Counted from the first letter of the stretch, positions 26,352 through 35,271 are shown. The stretch: 64,000 bases of DNA from CAYZMS01 sp964479625 (GCA_964479625.1 CAYZMS010000013.1:1-64000), one strand, 5' to 3'. Numbers and translations: made by a program. Notes: generated by a model not told the origin, from the sequence alone.

Positions 26352-27089
26352 TCAAAGATATTTTAAATCTATAGCCATACCGATAGAAATGAGGATGAGG
26401 TTGGTGGTACTGGTCTTTCTTTCGAAAGAGTCGAAGGGGTTATTCGGGTCTACGATGTCATCAATCAGAAAATAATCTGCCTCTCCACCACCCATATAGG
26501 CTCCGCGGAGGTCAAATAGTATGCCTTGATTTTTGAAAGGAGCGAAGGCCACGCCAACTGCCCCGCCGTAGTTGAAGGCGGCGTCATTATCAGTACTATT
26601 GGTATCCTGAAGCTCCCATACATTCTCAAAGTCGTCGAAGAGATAGAGTTTTACATTTCCGGAGAAGATCTTGACGCCGATCAACCCATCTACATAGGGA
26701 AGAATGCGGCCTTCAGAAATGGGCTGGACCCGAACACCGGCGTTAAGGATTGCCAGATTGCTATTGGTGCGGATCTCATATTCCTGGAAAAAACCGCCAA
26801 TATTTGTATTGAATTGGACGTCTTGTCCGTCTATCCCTGTAAAATGGGCTTCCAGCCCGAGGTGAACAAGGGTTTGGGGAATTTGAAAATAGGCATTAAA
26901 GCCTCCTCCCAAAAAAGTCTCCCCAATATTTTCTTTGAATTCCTCGTTGGGTAGGCCAATGTCAAAATAGCCTCCTATTCGAATAGAGTTTTTTGGTCCG
27001 GTGTTTTGGGTGTTGGGATTGGTGTATTGACTGGATGCGCTGAAAGGGAGGGCGCCGAGCATACAAATGATCGCCAGGATTTGTTTCAT
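26352..27089 (-). CDS. Outer-membrane beta-barrel protein (porin-like)
   Basis: The 245-residue protein has a signal peptide (cleavage after SASSQ, about residue 21), then amphipathic strands separated by glycine-rich turns (IRIGGYFDIG, FLGGGFNAYFQI, FNYGGAVGVAF). It ends in SIGMAIDLKYL with a hydrophobic residue last, the usual mark of an outer-membrane barrel. The overall look is a 10-12 strand OmpA/porin-type barrel. No cargo is identified. It is transcribed on the same strand as the GH13 gene, which starts 75 bases downstream of its stop. Confidence 0.75.
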   Translation of the reverse strand: MKQILAIICMLGALPFSASSQYTNPNTQNTGPKNSIRIGGYFDIGLPNEEFKENIGETFLGGGFNAYFQIPQTLVHLGLEAHFTGIDGQDVQFNTNIGGFFQEYEIRTNSNLAILNAGVRVQPISEGRILPYVDGLIGVKIFSGNVKLYLFDDFENVWELQDTNSTDNDAAFNYGGAVGVAFAPFKNQGILFDLRGAYMGGGEADYFLIDDIVDPNNPFDSFERKTSTTNLILISIGMAIDLKYL

Positions 27090-27160
27090 GTTTGGATCTT
27101 TTTAAGTTCTTTGCGCAAAATACGTAATTTTCCCTTTTTATTGATTCCGGAAAATTCAGG

Positions 27161-27895
27161 ATGACAAGAGCGATTAACCTTTGGTCTAGCCCCAGGAATA
27201 TTTCTACAGCCTTGATGTACAGCTTCGCCCAGCGTCCGGATACCAGCGTTACCGACGAACCCCTCTATGCACATTTTCTTCTTCAGGAAGCTACCAGCGT
27301 AGCGCACCCGGGCAGAGAGGATATTCTGGCCACTCAATGCCATTCCGCTGAAGAAGTAGTCTCCAGGGTTTTATTAAAAAACTATGCCACGCCCTATGTT
27401 GTCCATAAACAAATGACCCACCACCTGATCAACCTGGACTGGTCTTTCATGACTAAGTGTAAAAACGTTCTGCTGATCCGAAACCCTCGCCACATTATTG
27501 CTTCCTATGCGAAAGTGATCCCCGATCCCGGCATCGAAGACGTGGGCATAGCAAAGCAAATTGAACTAAAAGCCTGGCTGGAGCAACGACAGGCATTGCA
27601 TGCCATAGTCGATGCTCGCGAACTACTCCTTGATCCGGAAGGGGTGCTGCGCCAGTTATGTTCTCGGCTGGATATGCCATTTGACCCCCTTATGCTATCC
27701 TGGCCAGCCGGGCCCAGGCCGGAAGATGGGGTTTGGGCAGGGTATTGGTACGCAGGAGTACACCGGTCTATCGGGTTTAAAGCCTACCAGGAGAAAAACA
27801 TAGCACTTCCATCGGATTTGGAAGCTCTCGCCAACACCTGTATGCCCTATTATGAACGGCTCTTTGAAGAAAGCATTAAAAGTGATAAATTTTGA
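27161..27895 (+). CDS. Sulfotransferase-like P-loop protein
   Basis: The 244-residue protein has at its start INLWSSPRNISTALMYSF (residues about 5-22), a P-loop-like PAPS-binding motif of sulfotransferases. LLIRNPRHIIASYAKV (about 105-120) is the second (3'-phosphate-binding) element. The remaining sequence, including the GYWYAGVHRSIGF segment, matches uncharacterised Bacteroidota and actinobacterial sulfotransferase-like proteins. The acceptor is not known. It could also be a homologous nucleotide-binding protein without sulfotransferase activity. The gene ends seven bases before the convergent saccharopine-dehydrogenase-like gene. Confidence 0.75.
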   Translation: MTRAINLWSSPRNISTALMYSFAQRPDTSVTDEPLYAHFLLQEATSVAHPGREDILATQCHSAEEVVSRVLLKNYATPYVVHKQMTHHLINLDWSFMTKCKNVLLIRNPRHIIASYAKVIPDPGIEDVGIAKQIELKAWLEQRQALHAIVDARELLLDPEGVLRQLCSRLDMPFDPLMLSWPAGPRPEDGVWAGYWYAGVHRSIGFKAYQEKNIALPSDLEALANTCMPYYERLFEESIKSDKF

Positions 27896-27902
27896 GGAGC
27901 AC

Positions 27903-29108
27903 TCAAACCCCGGCAGCGTAATTAGCCAAATACTCGAAATAGTTACCCAATTGCCCGTTTTGGGCGATAGTTGCTCGTTCTAGAATGGTACTGTGTTCTT
28001 TAAAGAATTCCGAGAGAATGTGATTGATGAACTGCTCGCCGAAAGCCTGAGAGGCATCGCGGGGCAATTCGTTGGGTAAGTTGTCGATAGTCATCATGTC
28101 TATGGCATTGGCTTGGAAAGGAGCCGTTTCCCGGCCGGAGATGGGGTCGAAACCAAAAACAGGATCCTCTATGGTTGTTGCGCGCAAAGTACTGGGAATC
28201 GAGGATTCGGGTGCAATGTCACAGGTGACATCGGCAATGACTTGAATGGCCCAGTCGTTGGACCGCATGTCAGCAATGGAAAAAAAGGTAGGGGCTCGTT
28301 TATCCCAGTAGATCCCGTTGATCATCAAATCAGCCTGTCGGGTGTAGGGGTGGAAAGCACTGATAAATTTATCCGGATTGTTGTAGAACGCTTTGTTCTC
28401 AAAGGCCTGGCCTTCAGGATGGCGGATATAGTCTGGTACCCGGAGCTGAGTAAAGACAGCCTCCCCAAAGTCCTGATCTAAAAAGGCCATGGGTTCTACC
28501 TGCCGGATGCCCATATCCCTTAGCACGAGTGCGGCACCCTTACCAACCCGACCTGTTCCGGTAAGAACGATCTTTATGGGGGGCCAGTTCATTTGTTGAT
28601 AAATGGCACGTGCTTCGGCATAATCTTTGTAGTCTTTTAGCCGTTTCAGTTCGAATTGGCCGCTGCGTTTTCCCCAGGTGTACAAAGCATTGTGGGCTCC
28701 GGCCATCCCTGCAAACACGCCAAAGGCGATCAGCCTTTTGCCGGTTTCATCGGTTAGGACTTCATAATCGATCAATCGAATGTTCTTTTGGAGAACGGCT
28801 TGCAAAAGGGGACGGTTATAAGGCTGTTCCTTGATTGTATGGGAAAAGATCAGATAGGTTTTATTCGGTATCAATTGTTGGACCGGGGTTTCTTTTATCC
28901 CCAATAAGACATCCCGGTCACTAAGGTCTTCCCTAAGCCGGACTCCCGCTTGCTTGTACTCCAGATCAGAATAACAACGGCCAACAGCGGGTTGGACGAC
29001 GATATCCAAGGTTTTTCTGCTTTGCAATGCGGCACATTGTTCGGGGCTTAAGGCCACCCTTGCATCGGGCGGGGTTTTACCTTCTCGAATAATTCCAATC
29101 CGAAGCAT
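27903..29108 (-). CDS. Saccharopine dehydrogenase-like NAD(P) enzyme
   Basis: The 401-residue protein has the alanine-dehydrogenase/LYS1 fold. The N-terminal domain has RVALSPEQC and LLGIKETP, followed by the Rossmann motif VLTGTGRVGKGAALVL (about 181-196). C-terminal motifs include IADVTCDIAPESSIPSTL and TIEDPVFGFDPI, which are specific for the fungal-LYS1-like group (saccharopine + NAD to lysine + 2-oxoglutarate). Its partner in the saccharopine pathway is not in the window. The reaction direction in vivo (lysine breakdown) is an inference. Confidence 0.85.
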   Translation of the reverse strand: MLRIGIIREGKTPPDARVALSPEQCAALQSRKTLDIVVQPAVGRCYSDLEYKQAGVRLREDLSDRDVLLGIKETPVQQLIPNKTYLIFSHTIKEQPYNRPLLQAVLQKNIRLIDYEVLTDETGKRLIAFGVFAGMAGAHNALYTWGKRSGQFELKRLKDYKDYAEARAIYQQMNWPPIKIVLTGTGRVGKGAALVLRDMGIRQVEPMAFLDQDFGEAVFTQLRVPDYIRHPEGQAFENKAFYNNPDKFISAFHPYTRQADLMINGIYWDKRAPTFFSIADMRSNDWAIQVIADVTCDIAPESSIPSTLRATTIEDPVFGFDPISGRETAPFQANAIDMMTIDNLPNELPRDASQAFGEQFINHILSEFFKEHSTILERATIAQNGQLGNYFEYLANYAAGV

Positions 29109-29440
29109 GTTGTTTTAGGCCGAAGATAAGGAAATGGGAGATTTACTCGCTGTTGAAGCACTCTGTAGCCTCCCGAAAAGTTCTTTTCGGGCTCAGTCAT
29201 CTTGGTCATTCATCGCATAACACCTATCATTGAAAAGCTGAAACCTCCAGATTTCAGGGCTCATAGCAAGCCCTGTGACTAAAACACAAATTGCCGTCTA
29301 AATAAGAGTAAGTGCCATCAACAGAGTAAACTACAAGCCAAACGAACATTCGGAAGCTGGAACTTTTTTATTTAAAGGAATGTTTGTTTCTTTGATAGCT
29401 TCGCAAAAGGCGGAGTAAGCCTCAGAGGCATTGAAATTAT
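29109..29440. other. Intergenic region upstream of ssrA with two hairpins
   Basis: In these 332 bases no gene is seen. Two short inverted repeats stand out: CCCGAAAAG/CTTTTCGGG (29172-29191, two-base loop) and CAGGGCT/AGCCCTG (29255-29275, seven-base loop). The ssrA promoter should lie in 29370-29435, but no clear TAnnTTTG is present. The hairpins may be leader structures of the saccharopine-dehydrogenase-like gene; that is unproven. Confidence 0.5.
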
Positions 29441-29818
29441 GGGGACGTATTGGTATCGACAGGAGAGTGAACTGTTAAGTAAGCATGTCGGAGCACGATT
29501 ACTTATCTCCGTTAACAAATAGTGATCAACCTTTTTACATGGCGAGTCTAACTACGCCATGGCTGCCTAAGACTAGGTCTTAGAAAGCCTTTGCGCCGCA
29601 CGCTTGACGCCTGCTACACAGTGTGCCGCGCATCAACCAACCCGCGGGCTAGCTGAATGACCGGCCCCGATCATCCGGCGAAATTTAGGGGATAAGGCGG
29701 TAGTATGGGAATGTTGCTGATCCTTTCTGCCGCTCGAAAATCTAATCAGGAACTAAGCATGTAGAAGGTTTAATAGTGCTTTCTCTGGACCCGAGTTCGA
29801 CTCTCGGCGTCTCCACCA
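29441..29818 (+). ncRNA. ssrA: tmRNA
   Basis: The tRNA-like ends pair (GGGGACG with CGTCTCC) and the 3' end carries encoded ACCA; the T arm is GAGTTCGACTCTC. The tag reading frame starts at GGC 29541 and ends at TAA 29568-29570, giving GESNYAMAA, with a preceding alanine from the charged tmRNA. The 378-base length is normal. It rescues stalled ribosomes and marks the product for degradation. Confidence 0.97.
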
Positions 29819-29837
29819 AAATTCACTTTTAATGCAC

Positions 29838-29878
29838 AAAGCCTTGGTTATCAAGTTTATTGATAGTCAAGGCTTTTC
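29838..29878 (+). terminator. Terminator of ssrA
   Basis: AAAGCCTTG pairs with CAAGGCTTT, extended by TTATCAA with TTGATAG, followed by a short T-run. It starts 20 bases after the tmRNA 3' end. Confidence 0.8.
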
Positions 29879-30107
29879 TATTTATAACCGCCCGATGATC
29901 CAATTATTAAAAAGATCGTGATCTCGAGAGGGTTTGCTCCTTTTTTGTTGTGCTGAAATGCAGAAGCAGGAATTCTCCCTCACTTCTCCCCCTTAACCAC
30001 TACTACAGCAGAAATACGCTAAAAGAAAGGCAGGAAAAAAATTTCCGTCTGTCTGTCTGCTGACTTCAGAAATATCCCGATTTTTTTTTTGGTTTTTTCA
30101 AAACTAT

Positions 30108-30115
30108 TAGTTTTG
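30108..30115 (+). promoter_or_regulatory. -7 promoter box of the TPR gene
   Basis: TAGTTTTG fits TAnnTTTG and lies 95 bases before the gene. The upstream TTTG (30088-30091) is a little close (16 bases instead of 19-21). The other intergenic bases 29879-30100 are AT-rich with no gene seen. Confidence 0.5.
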
Positions 30116-30210
30116 CAGCTGTTTATTTATTGGACGGCCATATTTGGGTCTTCGCCCGACCTTCCTGCCGACCGAATTCATTTGTTATTTACTGAAAAAA
30201 ATTAGGCGCC

Positions 30211-31026
30211 ATGAAACGTATTGCCCACGTATTTACCCTATTTATTTGCTTATTGCTACCCGCCTTTGTGTTCGCCCAGGAAGCGGAAGTGAAGGAAACC
30301 CCGGCATCCATTTATAATGATGCACTGGCAGATCTGAAAGAACAGAACTACAGTGAAGCCCTACCCAAGCTGGAAAAAGCTTTGGAAATGGCCGATCCGG
30401 AAAACGAAAATGATGCCAAGGTGATTGACCTGGCCAAGAAGAACGGAGCGATCGCCTGCTATTACGTTGGAACAGAATTGCGGAAAGAAAATAAATTCGA
30501 TGAAGCCCTTGCACGGTATGAGCAGGGTATCTCCTATGGTGAAGATTTTTACGCTAACTTCCTCGGTAAGGCCCAAACGCTGGAAGCTGCTGGTTCTACT
30601 CAGGAAGCTGCCGCGGCCTATGTTGTCGCCGGTCAAATGGCTATACAGGCAGGAAAGGCTGAAAGTGGAGAAAAATATATCTCAAAAGGAGAAACCTTTG
30701 CCGCCAAAGCAGTAGTTGATGAAGATTGGGATAACGCGATCGCATACGGTGAGGCCGTACTCGAAAACAAGAAAGATAGCGACCGCGCCCATTACAGCAT
30801 TGCCCGTGGCTACCAGGGTAAAGGAGAACTGTCCAAAGCCGTAGAACACTACGATGCTGCTATCGCCGTGAACAATGCCGAAGAAAATGGCAAATATTAC
30901 TACTACAAAGGAGAAGCTCTCGCTCAAATGGGTAATAAAGAGGCTGCTATCAAAGCTTACAAAATGGTAGATGATGCCAATTACAAGCAACGGGCCGATT
31001 ACAACATCAAGCAACTGCAGCAGTAA
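30211..31026 (+). CDS. Secreted TPR-repeat protein
   Basis: The 271-residue protein has a signal peptide (cleavage after FVFAQ, about residue 23) and then five to six tetratricopeptide-like helical repeats, for example ALADLKEQNYSEALPKLEKAL and NKFDEALARYEQGI. The last repeats (SKAVEHYDAAIAVN and NKEAAIKAYKM) are the best matches to the TPR consensus. Such proteins are protein-protein adaptors in the periplasm. It is monocistronic, with a plausible promoter box 95 bases upstream and a long hairpin downstream. Confidence 0.85.
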   Translation: MKRIAHVFTLFICLLLPAFVFAQEAEVKETPASIYNDALADLKEQNYSEALPKLEKALEMADPENENDAKVIDLAKKNGAIACYYVGTELRKENKFDEALARYEQGISYGEDFYANFLGKAQTLEAAGSTQEAAAAYVVAGQMAIQAGKAESGEKYISKGETFAAKAVVDEDWDNAIAYGEAVLENKKDSDRAHYSIARGYQGKGELSKAVEHYDAAIAVNNAEENGKYYYYKGEALAQMGNKEAAIKAYKMVDDANYKQRADYNIKQLQQ

Positions 31027-31102
31027 CTGACAGCGAATCAAGACAAATAAACCGAAGGATTTATAACTGACTCCGGTGGATTTGTACTACAGCTCACTGA
31101 AG

Positions 31103-31154
31103 AACGGATTTAAGCGTATTGTGCGGGGCTGCTGCCGATGCGTTTAAATCCGTT
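31103..31154. terminator. Long hairpin between convergent genes (TPR and msrC)
   Basis: AACGGATTTAAGCG (31103-31116) pairs with CGTTTAAATCCGTT (31141-31154) with one G-U pair, and a 24-base loop. It lies between the convergent genes ending at 31026 and 31235. It has no U-run. Confidence 0.6.
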
Positions 31155-31234
31155 TAAAGAAAAGTGGCTTCACGCTCCTCAAGGTTTAATATTTGCCCTA
31201 GATCATGATGGGCTCCTTTCTAAACGCTTCCGGC

Positions 31235-31756
31235 TTACAGGTCAAACTGTCCGAGGATTCGCTCCAGCCATTCTTCATCCACTTCGTCAAAGGAGGCCGG
31301 CTCCGTAGAATCCATATCCAGGACGCCGAATAAGTCTCCATGTCCATCAAGAACGGGAACAACAATTTCCGAACGTGAATTCGGATCGCAGGCGATGTGT
31401 TCGCTTCCTTGTTGCAGGGCGTGGACATCTGCTACGATCTGGGTCTCCTCCGTTCGGGCTGCTTTGCCGCAAACGCCTTTCGAAAAATCGATATGGAGGC
31501 ATCCAAGGGTGCCCTGGTAGGGGCCAACACTCAAGCGCTCTGGGCCACTGTGAAGGTAAAATCCCACCCAGTATGCATAAGGAAGATAAGTTTTAAGCAG
31601 GCAGTTCAGGGTACTCATTTTTAGGATTGGATCGCGCTCGCCAGCAATAGTTGCTTTGAAGTCCTTTTCAATTTGGGCATAAGCCGTTTCTTTTTCTTCC
31701 CTGCTTAAGTTTTTGGAAGGCTTAATGAAATAGGGCATTTCTACAGTTGCAGCCAT
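31235..31756 (-). CDS. msrC: Free methionine-(R)-sulfoxide reductase (GAF domain)
   Basis: The 173-residue GAF-domain protein is a match to fRMsr/MsrC, which reduces free methionine-R-sulfoxide with thioredoxin. The three characteristic cysteines are C86 (GTLGCLHIDF), C96 (KGVCGKA) and C123 (HIACDPNSRSEIVVPV), in the spacing of the E. coli enzyme. The C-terminal VLDMDS and FDEVDEEWL close the fold. It acts in the cytosol against oxidative damage. It is monocistronic and ends near a hairpin shared with the TPR gene. Confidence 0.92.
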   Translation of the reverse strand: MAATVEMPYFIKPSKNLSREEKETAYAQIEKDFKATIAGERDPILKMSTLNCLLKTYLPYAYWVGFYLHSGPERLSVGPYQGTLGCLHIDFSKGVCGKAARTEETQIVADVHALQQGSEHIACDPNSRSEIVVPVLDGHGDLFGVLDMDSTEPASFDEVDEEWLERILGQFDL

Positions 31757-31849
31757 AAGGGAATATTGAATGTTGAATTATTAATTTTAATTTAGGCACT
31801 AAATTAAACAGTACTCCAAAATAAACATTCGATAAACTTCTTTTGCCAA

Positions 31850-32359
31850 GTGAATCAATACAATCGAATTATTTACCTGATGGGGGTGTCGGGTTCAGGT
31901 AAATCGACCATCGGTCGGTTGTTATCAAAAAAAACGGGTATTCCATTTTTCGATGGAGATGATTTTCATCCCCAGGAAAATGTCGATAAAATGAAAGCAG
32001 GGATCCCTTTGACGGACGAAGATCGCTATGGGTGGTTGAAATCCCTGCGTCAACATTCGTGGGGAGAGCTACAAAAGAAAGGGGCCATCTATGCCTGCTC
32101 TGCCCTTAAAGAACAATACCGTACCATTTTAGAAGATGGATTAGGGACTAGTGTGAACTGGGTCTACCTGCACGGAGACCGGGAAATCCTGCTCCAACGA
32201 CTTAACCATCGGAAGGATCATTTCTTCCCTCCCGAATTACTGGATTCCCAACTTGCTACCCTTGAGGTCCCCCAACATGCGCTAATCGTAAGTGTCCGGC
32301 AAACTCCAGAGGTAATGGTGCACAAGATCATCAAGGGGTTGGGATTGGTGTTGGCTTAA
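31850..32359 (+). CDS. Gluconokinase
   Basis: Gluconokinase phosphorylates gluconate to 6-phosphogluconate for the pentose phosphate pathway. The 169-residue length fits the small GntK/IdnK family. The P-loop is GVSGSGKST (residues 12-20), and other family marks are FFDGDDFHP, MKAGIPLTDEDR and ACSALKEQYR. GTG 31850 is the only start upstream of the P-loop with the correct distance. No gluconate permease or Entner-Doudoroff genes are beside it. Confidence 0.9.
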   Translation: MNQYNRIIYLMGVSGSGKSTIGRLLSKKTGIPFFDGDDFHPQENVDKMKAGIPLTDEDRYGWLKSLRQHSWGELQKKGAIYACSALKEQYRTILEDGLGTSVNWVYLHGDREILLQRLNHRKDHFFPPELLDSQLATLEVPQHALIVSVRQTPEVMVHKIIKGLGLVLA

Positions 32360-32469
32360 GGCTGTAGTGGACAGGTGGACGGCAAGCCAAAAGGCTAAAA
32401 ACACCAAAACATTTCGCTTTTTCCAATTTATGCCTCCCTGGGAACGTTAGGATTGGAAAATGAGCCTTT

Positions 32470-33462
32470 ATGTCCCAAAGAACATTCCCAATCACCCATA
32501 AACGGGTAACCGTTTTTCTATTCCTTTTACTCCCTGTCCTTTCTTTTGCACAGTATCAAAGTCTGACGCAAGATGCGCCTTTTTTTCAGGAACAGGCCAG
32601 GCAATACCAGCGTTGGCTGGACCATGCCGGTTTATCCAGTGTATTATATGTCGAAGATGTTGGGGTGTCCCCAGATCATGTCAGTTTACACCTGGGACTT
32701 CGCTATTCGAATATTGACTCCCTAGTAGCCGCCTGGAGTATTCTGAAGGCAAATTTTGATGTACAAACGGCCATTTCCCTGGAGCAGGAATTATTCTATA
32801 AAATGACCCACTTTATGGACCTGGATCAGGAACAGGCAGAGGTGGTCATTGCCGATACCCATTTTCCCGGGCGGTTCCAATTATTCCTCCGGCGGGTGTA
32901 TTTCGCTTACTTTACAGTGCAGGTAGAAGAACGTAACCCAAAGACCAAATACCGCGATATCAATATCCAGGTTTCCAACCTCAGTAATATGAAAAAATAT
33001 AGCCTGGAAGAATTTCGGCAACTGTACAGTCGTGACCAGGTGTTCGAAACGATCTATCGATATGCACAAAAACGTTACGGAAGTTCGGAATGTATTCAGC
33101 GGTTCCCTAAACTCAGGTTATTGGAGCGTGGCGAAGTGCTGCGCTTCGAAATAACCGACCTGTGCCGGGAGGTGCTAACGGATGCCGCAAACCCCCTCTT
33201 GTGTCAGATCGTCAACCGACTTGGACACTCCTGCAACTGGGTAAAACGGGAAAAGCTGGAGTTCACCATCGGGTATGACCAAAGCCCACAGGGTTTTAGC
33301 ATTAGCCTTGCAGTGGATGGTAAGTATGGCTCTGGTCGCTATCGGGAGGTGCCCCGTGGCGGATATTATTCTATGGAAATGGATTTTGACCCCTACCTTG
33401 AAGACTATGCCGACGAATTGAGCGTTATGCTCAGAAGCGTCATTTTGTACGGAAATCCTTAA
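32470..33462 (+). CDS. Secreted protein of unknown function, partner of the EAD11-like gene
   Basis: The 330-residue protein has a signal peptide (ending LSFAQ, about residue 27). A mixed alpha/beta mature part of about 300 residues follows, with three or four cysteines (SSECIQRF, TDLCREV, PLLCQIV, HSCNW). I do not recognise any domain. The stop codon is three bases before the ATG of the EAD11-like membrane protein gene, so they form an operon. A periplasmic or surface role coupled to the membrane partner is the obvious inference. Confidence 0.75.
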   Translation: MSQRTFPITHKRVTVFLFLLLPVLSFAQYQSLTQDAPFFQEQARQYQRWLDHAGLSSVLYVEDVGVSPDHVSLHLGLRYSNIDSLVAAWSILKANFDVQTAISLEQELFYKMTHFMDLDQEQAEVVIADTHFPGRFQLFLRRVYFAYFTVQVEERNPKTKYRDINIQVSNLSNMKKYSLEEFRQLYSRDQVFETIYRYAQKRYGSSECIQRFPKLRLLERGEVLRFEITDLCREVLTDAANPLLCQIVNRLGHSCNWVKREKLEFTIGYDQSPQGFSISLAVDGKYGSGRYREVPRGGYYSMEMDFDPYLEDYADELSVMLRSVILYGNP

Positions 33463-33465
33463 CAT

Positions 33466-34284
33466 ATGCCGGAACCCTTACCGCTTGACAAGAAAAAAAC
33501 TCCGATCAAGCAGGATTTTAAACGACTCATTGCCGAAGGAAGGCTGGAGGAAGCACTGGAAAAAATGCTGGTTTTTGCCGACCAGCAGGGACTAACCGAA
33601 CTGCACAACCAACTGATTTTTCAGTCGAGCCGACTCGAACAACACGATCGATATCTGCGACAGGGTATTGTTGATTACGATGACCTCACTCGAACCTATG
33701 CCGCCATTAGCTTAGCGCTACTTGACCTGGTCAATCAAATGCCGGAGGAAGCAGTCGGTACACTTAAAAGTTCCGCTTTACTTGGCATTCGTGAAGGGCG
33801 ACTCAAATTTCAAATTATGTGGATATTATTAATTGGGAAACTTTCTCTTTTCGTTTATCTATTCACGGTCATGGAGGCCGGGGACATTCCTTTCAGTGGT
33901 TTTTTGTTGGTTGCAGGGGTGATTTTCCCCACTTTCGCCGCCAACCTCACGCTCATCTTCCAGGAGCGATTGAACGGGAAATACCGCCATCGCTCGAATC
34001 GGGAAAAGCGCATCAACCGGGGTGTCCAGTATACCAGCTACATAGTGCTGGCCGTTTACCTTATCGGACTTTTTATGGTATTGGAATTTTACCTTTCCGG
34101 CCGTGTCCCCAGAGTACTGGAAACCATTAAGGATGGCATGGAGATCACCACCTTCGAGAATCTCCTCTTACTGCTCGCCCTAATCGAAAGCTCCCTGGGC
34201 GTATATGTTTCCAGTCTGGTAGCCAATTTATTTAAGGATGACCAGGATGTAGCCACAGCGGTTGTCCAGGTAAGATCTTCCTGA
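33466..34284 (+). CDS. Four-helix membrane protein with N-terminal EAD11-like domain
   Basis: Residues about 16-95 read as an effector-associated domain 11 (EAD11). They begin with LIAEGRLEEALEKML, continue with LHNQLIFQSSRLEQ and the GIVDYDDLTRTYAAI turn, and end in LALLDLVNQ. EADs are all-helical adaptor modules of bacterial conflict systems that join effectors to NTPase sensors by self-association. Here it is fused to four transmembrane segments (about 116-136, 143-166, 189-210, 231-256), with a positively charged cytosolic loop (RHRSNREKRINR). No NTPase or protease follows. The family call comes from pattern recognition. Confidence 0.75.
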   Translation: MPEPLPLDKKKTPIKQDFKRLIAEGRLEEALEKMLVFADQQGLTELHNQLIFQSSRLEQHDRYLRQGIVDYDDLTRTYAAISLALLDLVNQMPEEAVGTLKSSALLGIREGRLKFQIMWILLIGKLSLFVYLFTVMEAGDIPFSGFLLVAGVIFPTFAANLTLIFQERLNGKYRHRSNREKRINRGVQYTSYIVLAVYLIGLFMVLEFYLSGRVPRVLETIKDGMEITTFENLLLLLALIESSLGVYVSSLVANLFKDDQDVATAVVQVRSS

Positions 34285-34291
34285 GGATCAT

Positions 34292-34329
34292 GCGTTAAGG
34301 GTTTTGTTCTCATTCAAAACCCTTAACGC
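34292..34329. terminator. Perfect 15-bp hairpin between convergent genes
   Basis: GCGTTAAGGGTTTTG (34292-34306) and its exact complement (34315-34329) enclose an eight-base loop. It lies between the EAD11-like gene and the convergent DUF2911 gene. It lacks a distinct U-run. Confidence 0.7.
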
Positions 34330-34340
34330 AACTCAAATCC

Positions 34341-34895
34341 CTATTTTACTTTCATAGGAACAGCCACCTTGGTGTCATCCCAGGCAATGGTCATCTGTAG
34401 ACCGCCCTGGTTTTCGATAGCAATGGTAAATTGTTCCACCTCTTGTTCGAGTTCCTGAACCAGAACCTTAACATTGACCTTATCCAACTCTGGGTTTCGA
34501 GACGCTTTTGCATTCCAACCTACCCCCCAGGAGTACATTTTGTCGTTGAAAATGACCTCCCATTGTTCAGGATTGGGAATAGTCCATAGTGTATACTTCC
34601 CCGCAGGCAGGGTTTGTCCGTTAATCTCCAGATCCTTATTGGTCTCGAAAGTAGTGGCTTCATTAGCACCCGTGCGCCATACTTCATTGTAAGGAACTAA
34701 CCCGCCGAATATATCCCGGTCTTTGGCGTAAGGACGATTGTAAAAAACTTCGATGTTAACATTGCCTTGTGTGTAGGTAATGGTATCTTCCGGACTTGCC
34801 TTTTTCGTGTTCGGGATCATGTAGAATTGGAAAAAAGCAAAGCCGATCGCAACTAATGCGACAAGGGCAATGACCAGCCATTTTAGGAATTTCAT
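34341..34895 (-). CDS. DUF2911 family protein
   Basis: The 184-residue protein has one N-terminal membrane segment (about 6-29) and then an exported DUF2911 domain. Core motifs are VEVFYNRPYAKDRDIF-like sequence (VNIEVFYNRPYAKDRDIFGG), VWRTGANEATTFE and LPAGKYTLWTIP. It is known from many Bacteroidota and Gemmatimonadota; the biochemical role is unknown. It stands alone, and its promoter should be in the 34896-35271 interval, which it shares head to head with the SbtA-like gene. Confidence 0.85.
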   Translation of the reverse strand: MKFLKWLVIALVALVAIGFAFFQFYMIPNTKKASPEDTITYTQGNVNIEVFYNRPYAKDRDIFGGLVPYNEVWRTGANEATTFETNKDLEINGQTLPAGKYTLWTIPNPEQWEVIFNDKMYSWGVGWNAKASRNPELDKVNVKVLVQELEQEVEQFTIAIENQGGLQMTIAWDDTKVAVPMKVK

Positions 34896-35271
34896 GTTAT
34901 TCAGGTGTTTTTATGAAAAATATAATTTTAACCCATAGTAGCTTTCAATAGTAGAAAAGTAGTTAAAGCCCATTCTTTTACCCCTTACCAATTTATCAGC
35001 ACCGGAAATGGACTGTTCCTAACGCACTATTGATCAATTGGTAAGATACTGCAAAATATCTTTAAGCCCTAATTCCTGGCTCAGGCTTTATAGGCTAAGT
35101 TCTATATAAAATTTCCTTTTCCAAAGCCCTATTTCAGGATCACAAGTGGGCAAAGAGTCTGTTTGATTTTCGATAGTAAGACTTGTACTATTTCAGGAAT
35201 TTGAATTTCTTTGCCTCCGATTTTTATATGCCCTTTTTACAGGTGATTTTTAGGACGAAAGCAAGCTGCGC
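34896..35271. other. Divergent intergenic region with a spaced inverted repeat
   Basis: These 376 bases separate two divergent genes. A perfect 10-bp inverted repeat, CTTACCAATT at 34984-34993 and AATTGGTAAG at 35036-35045, is separated by 42 bases. It may be an operator. No gene, tRNA or known riboswitch is seen. The promoters of both genes must lie here. Confidence 0.5.
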
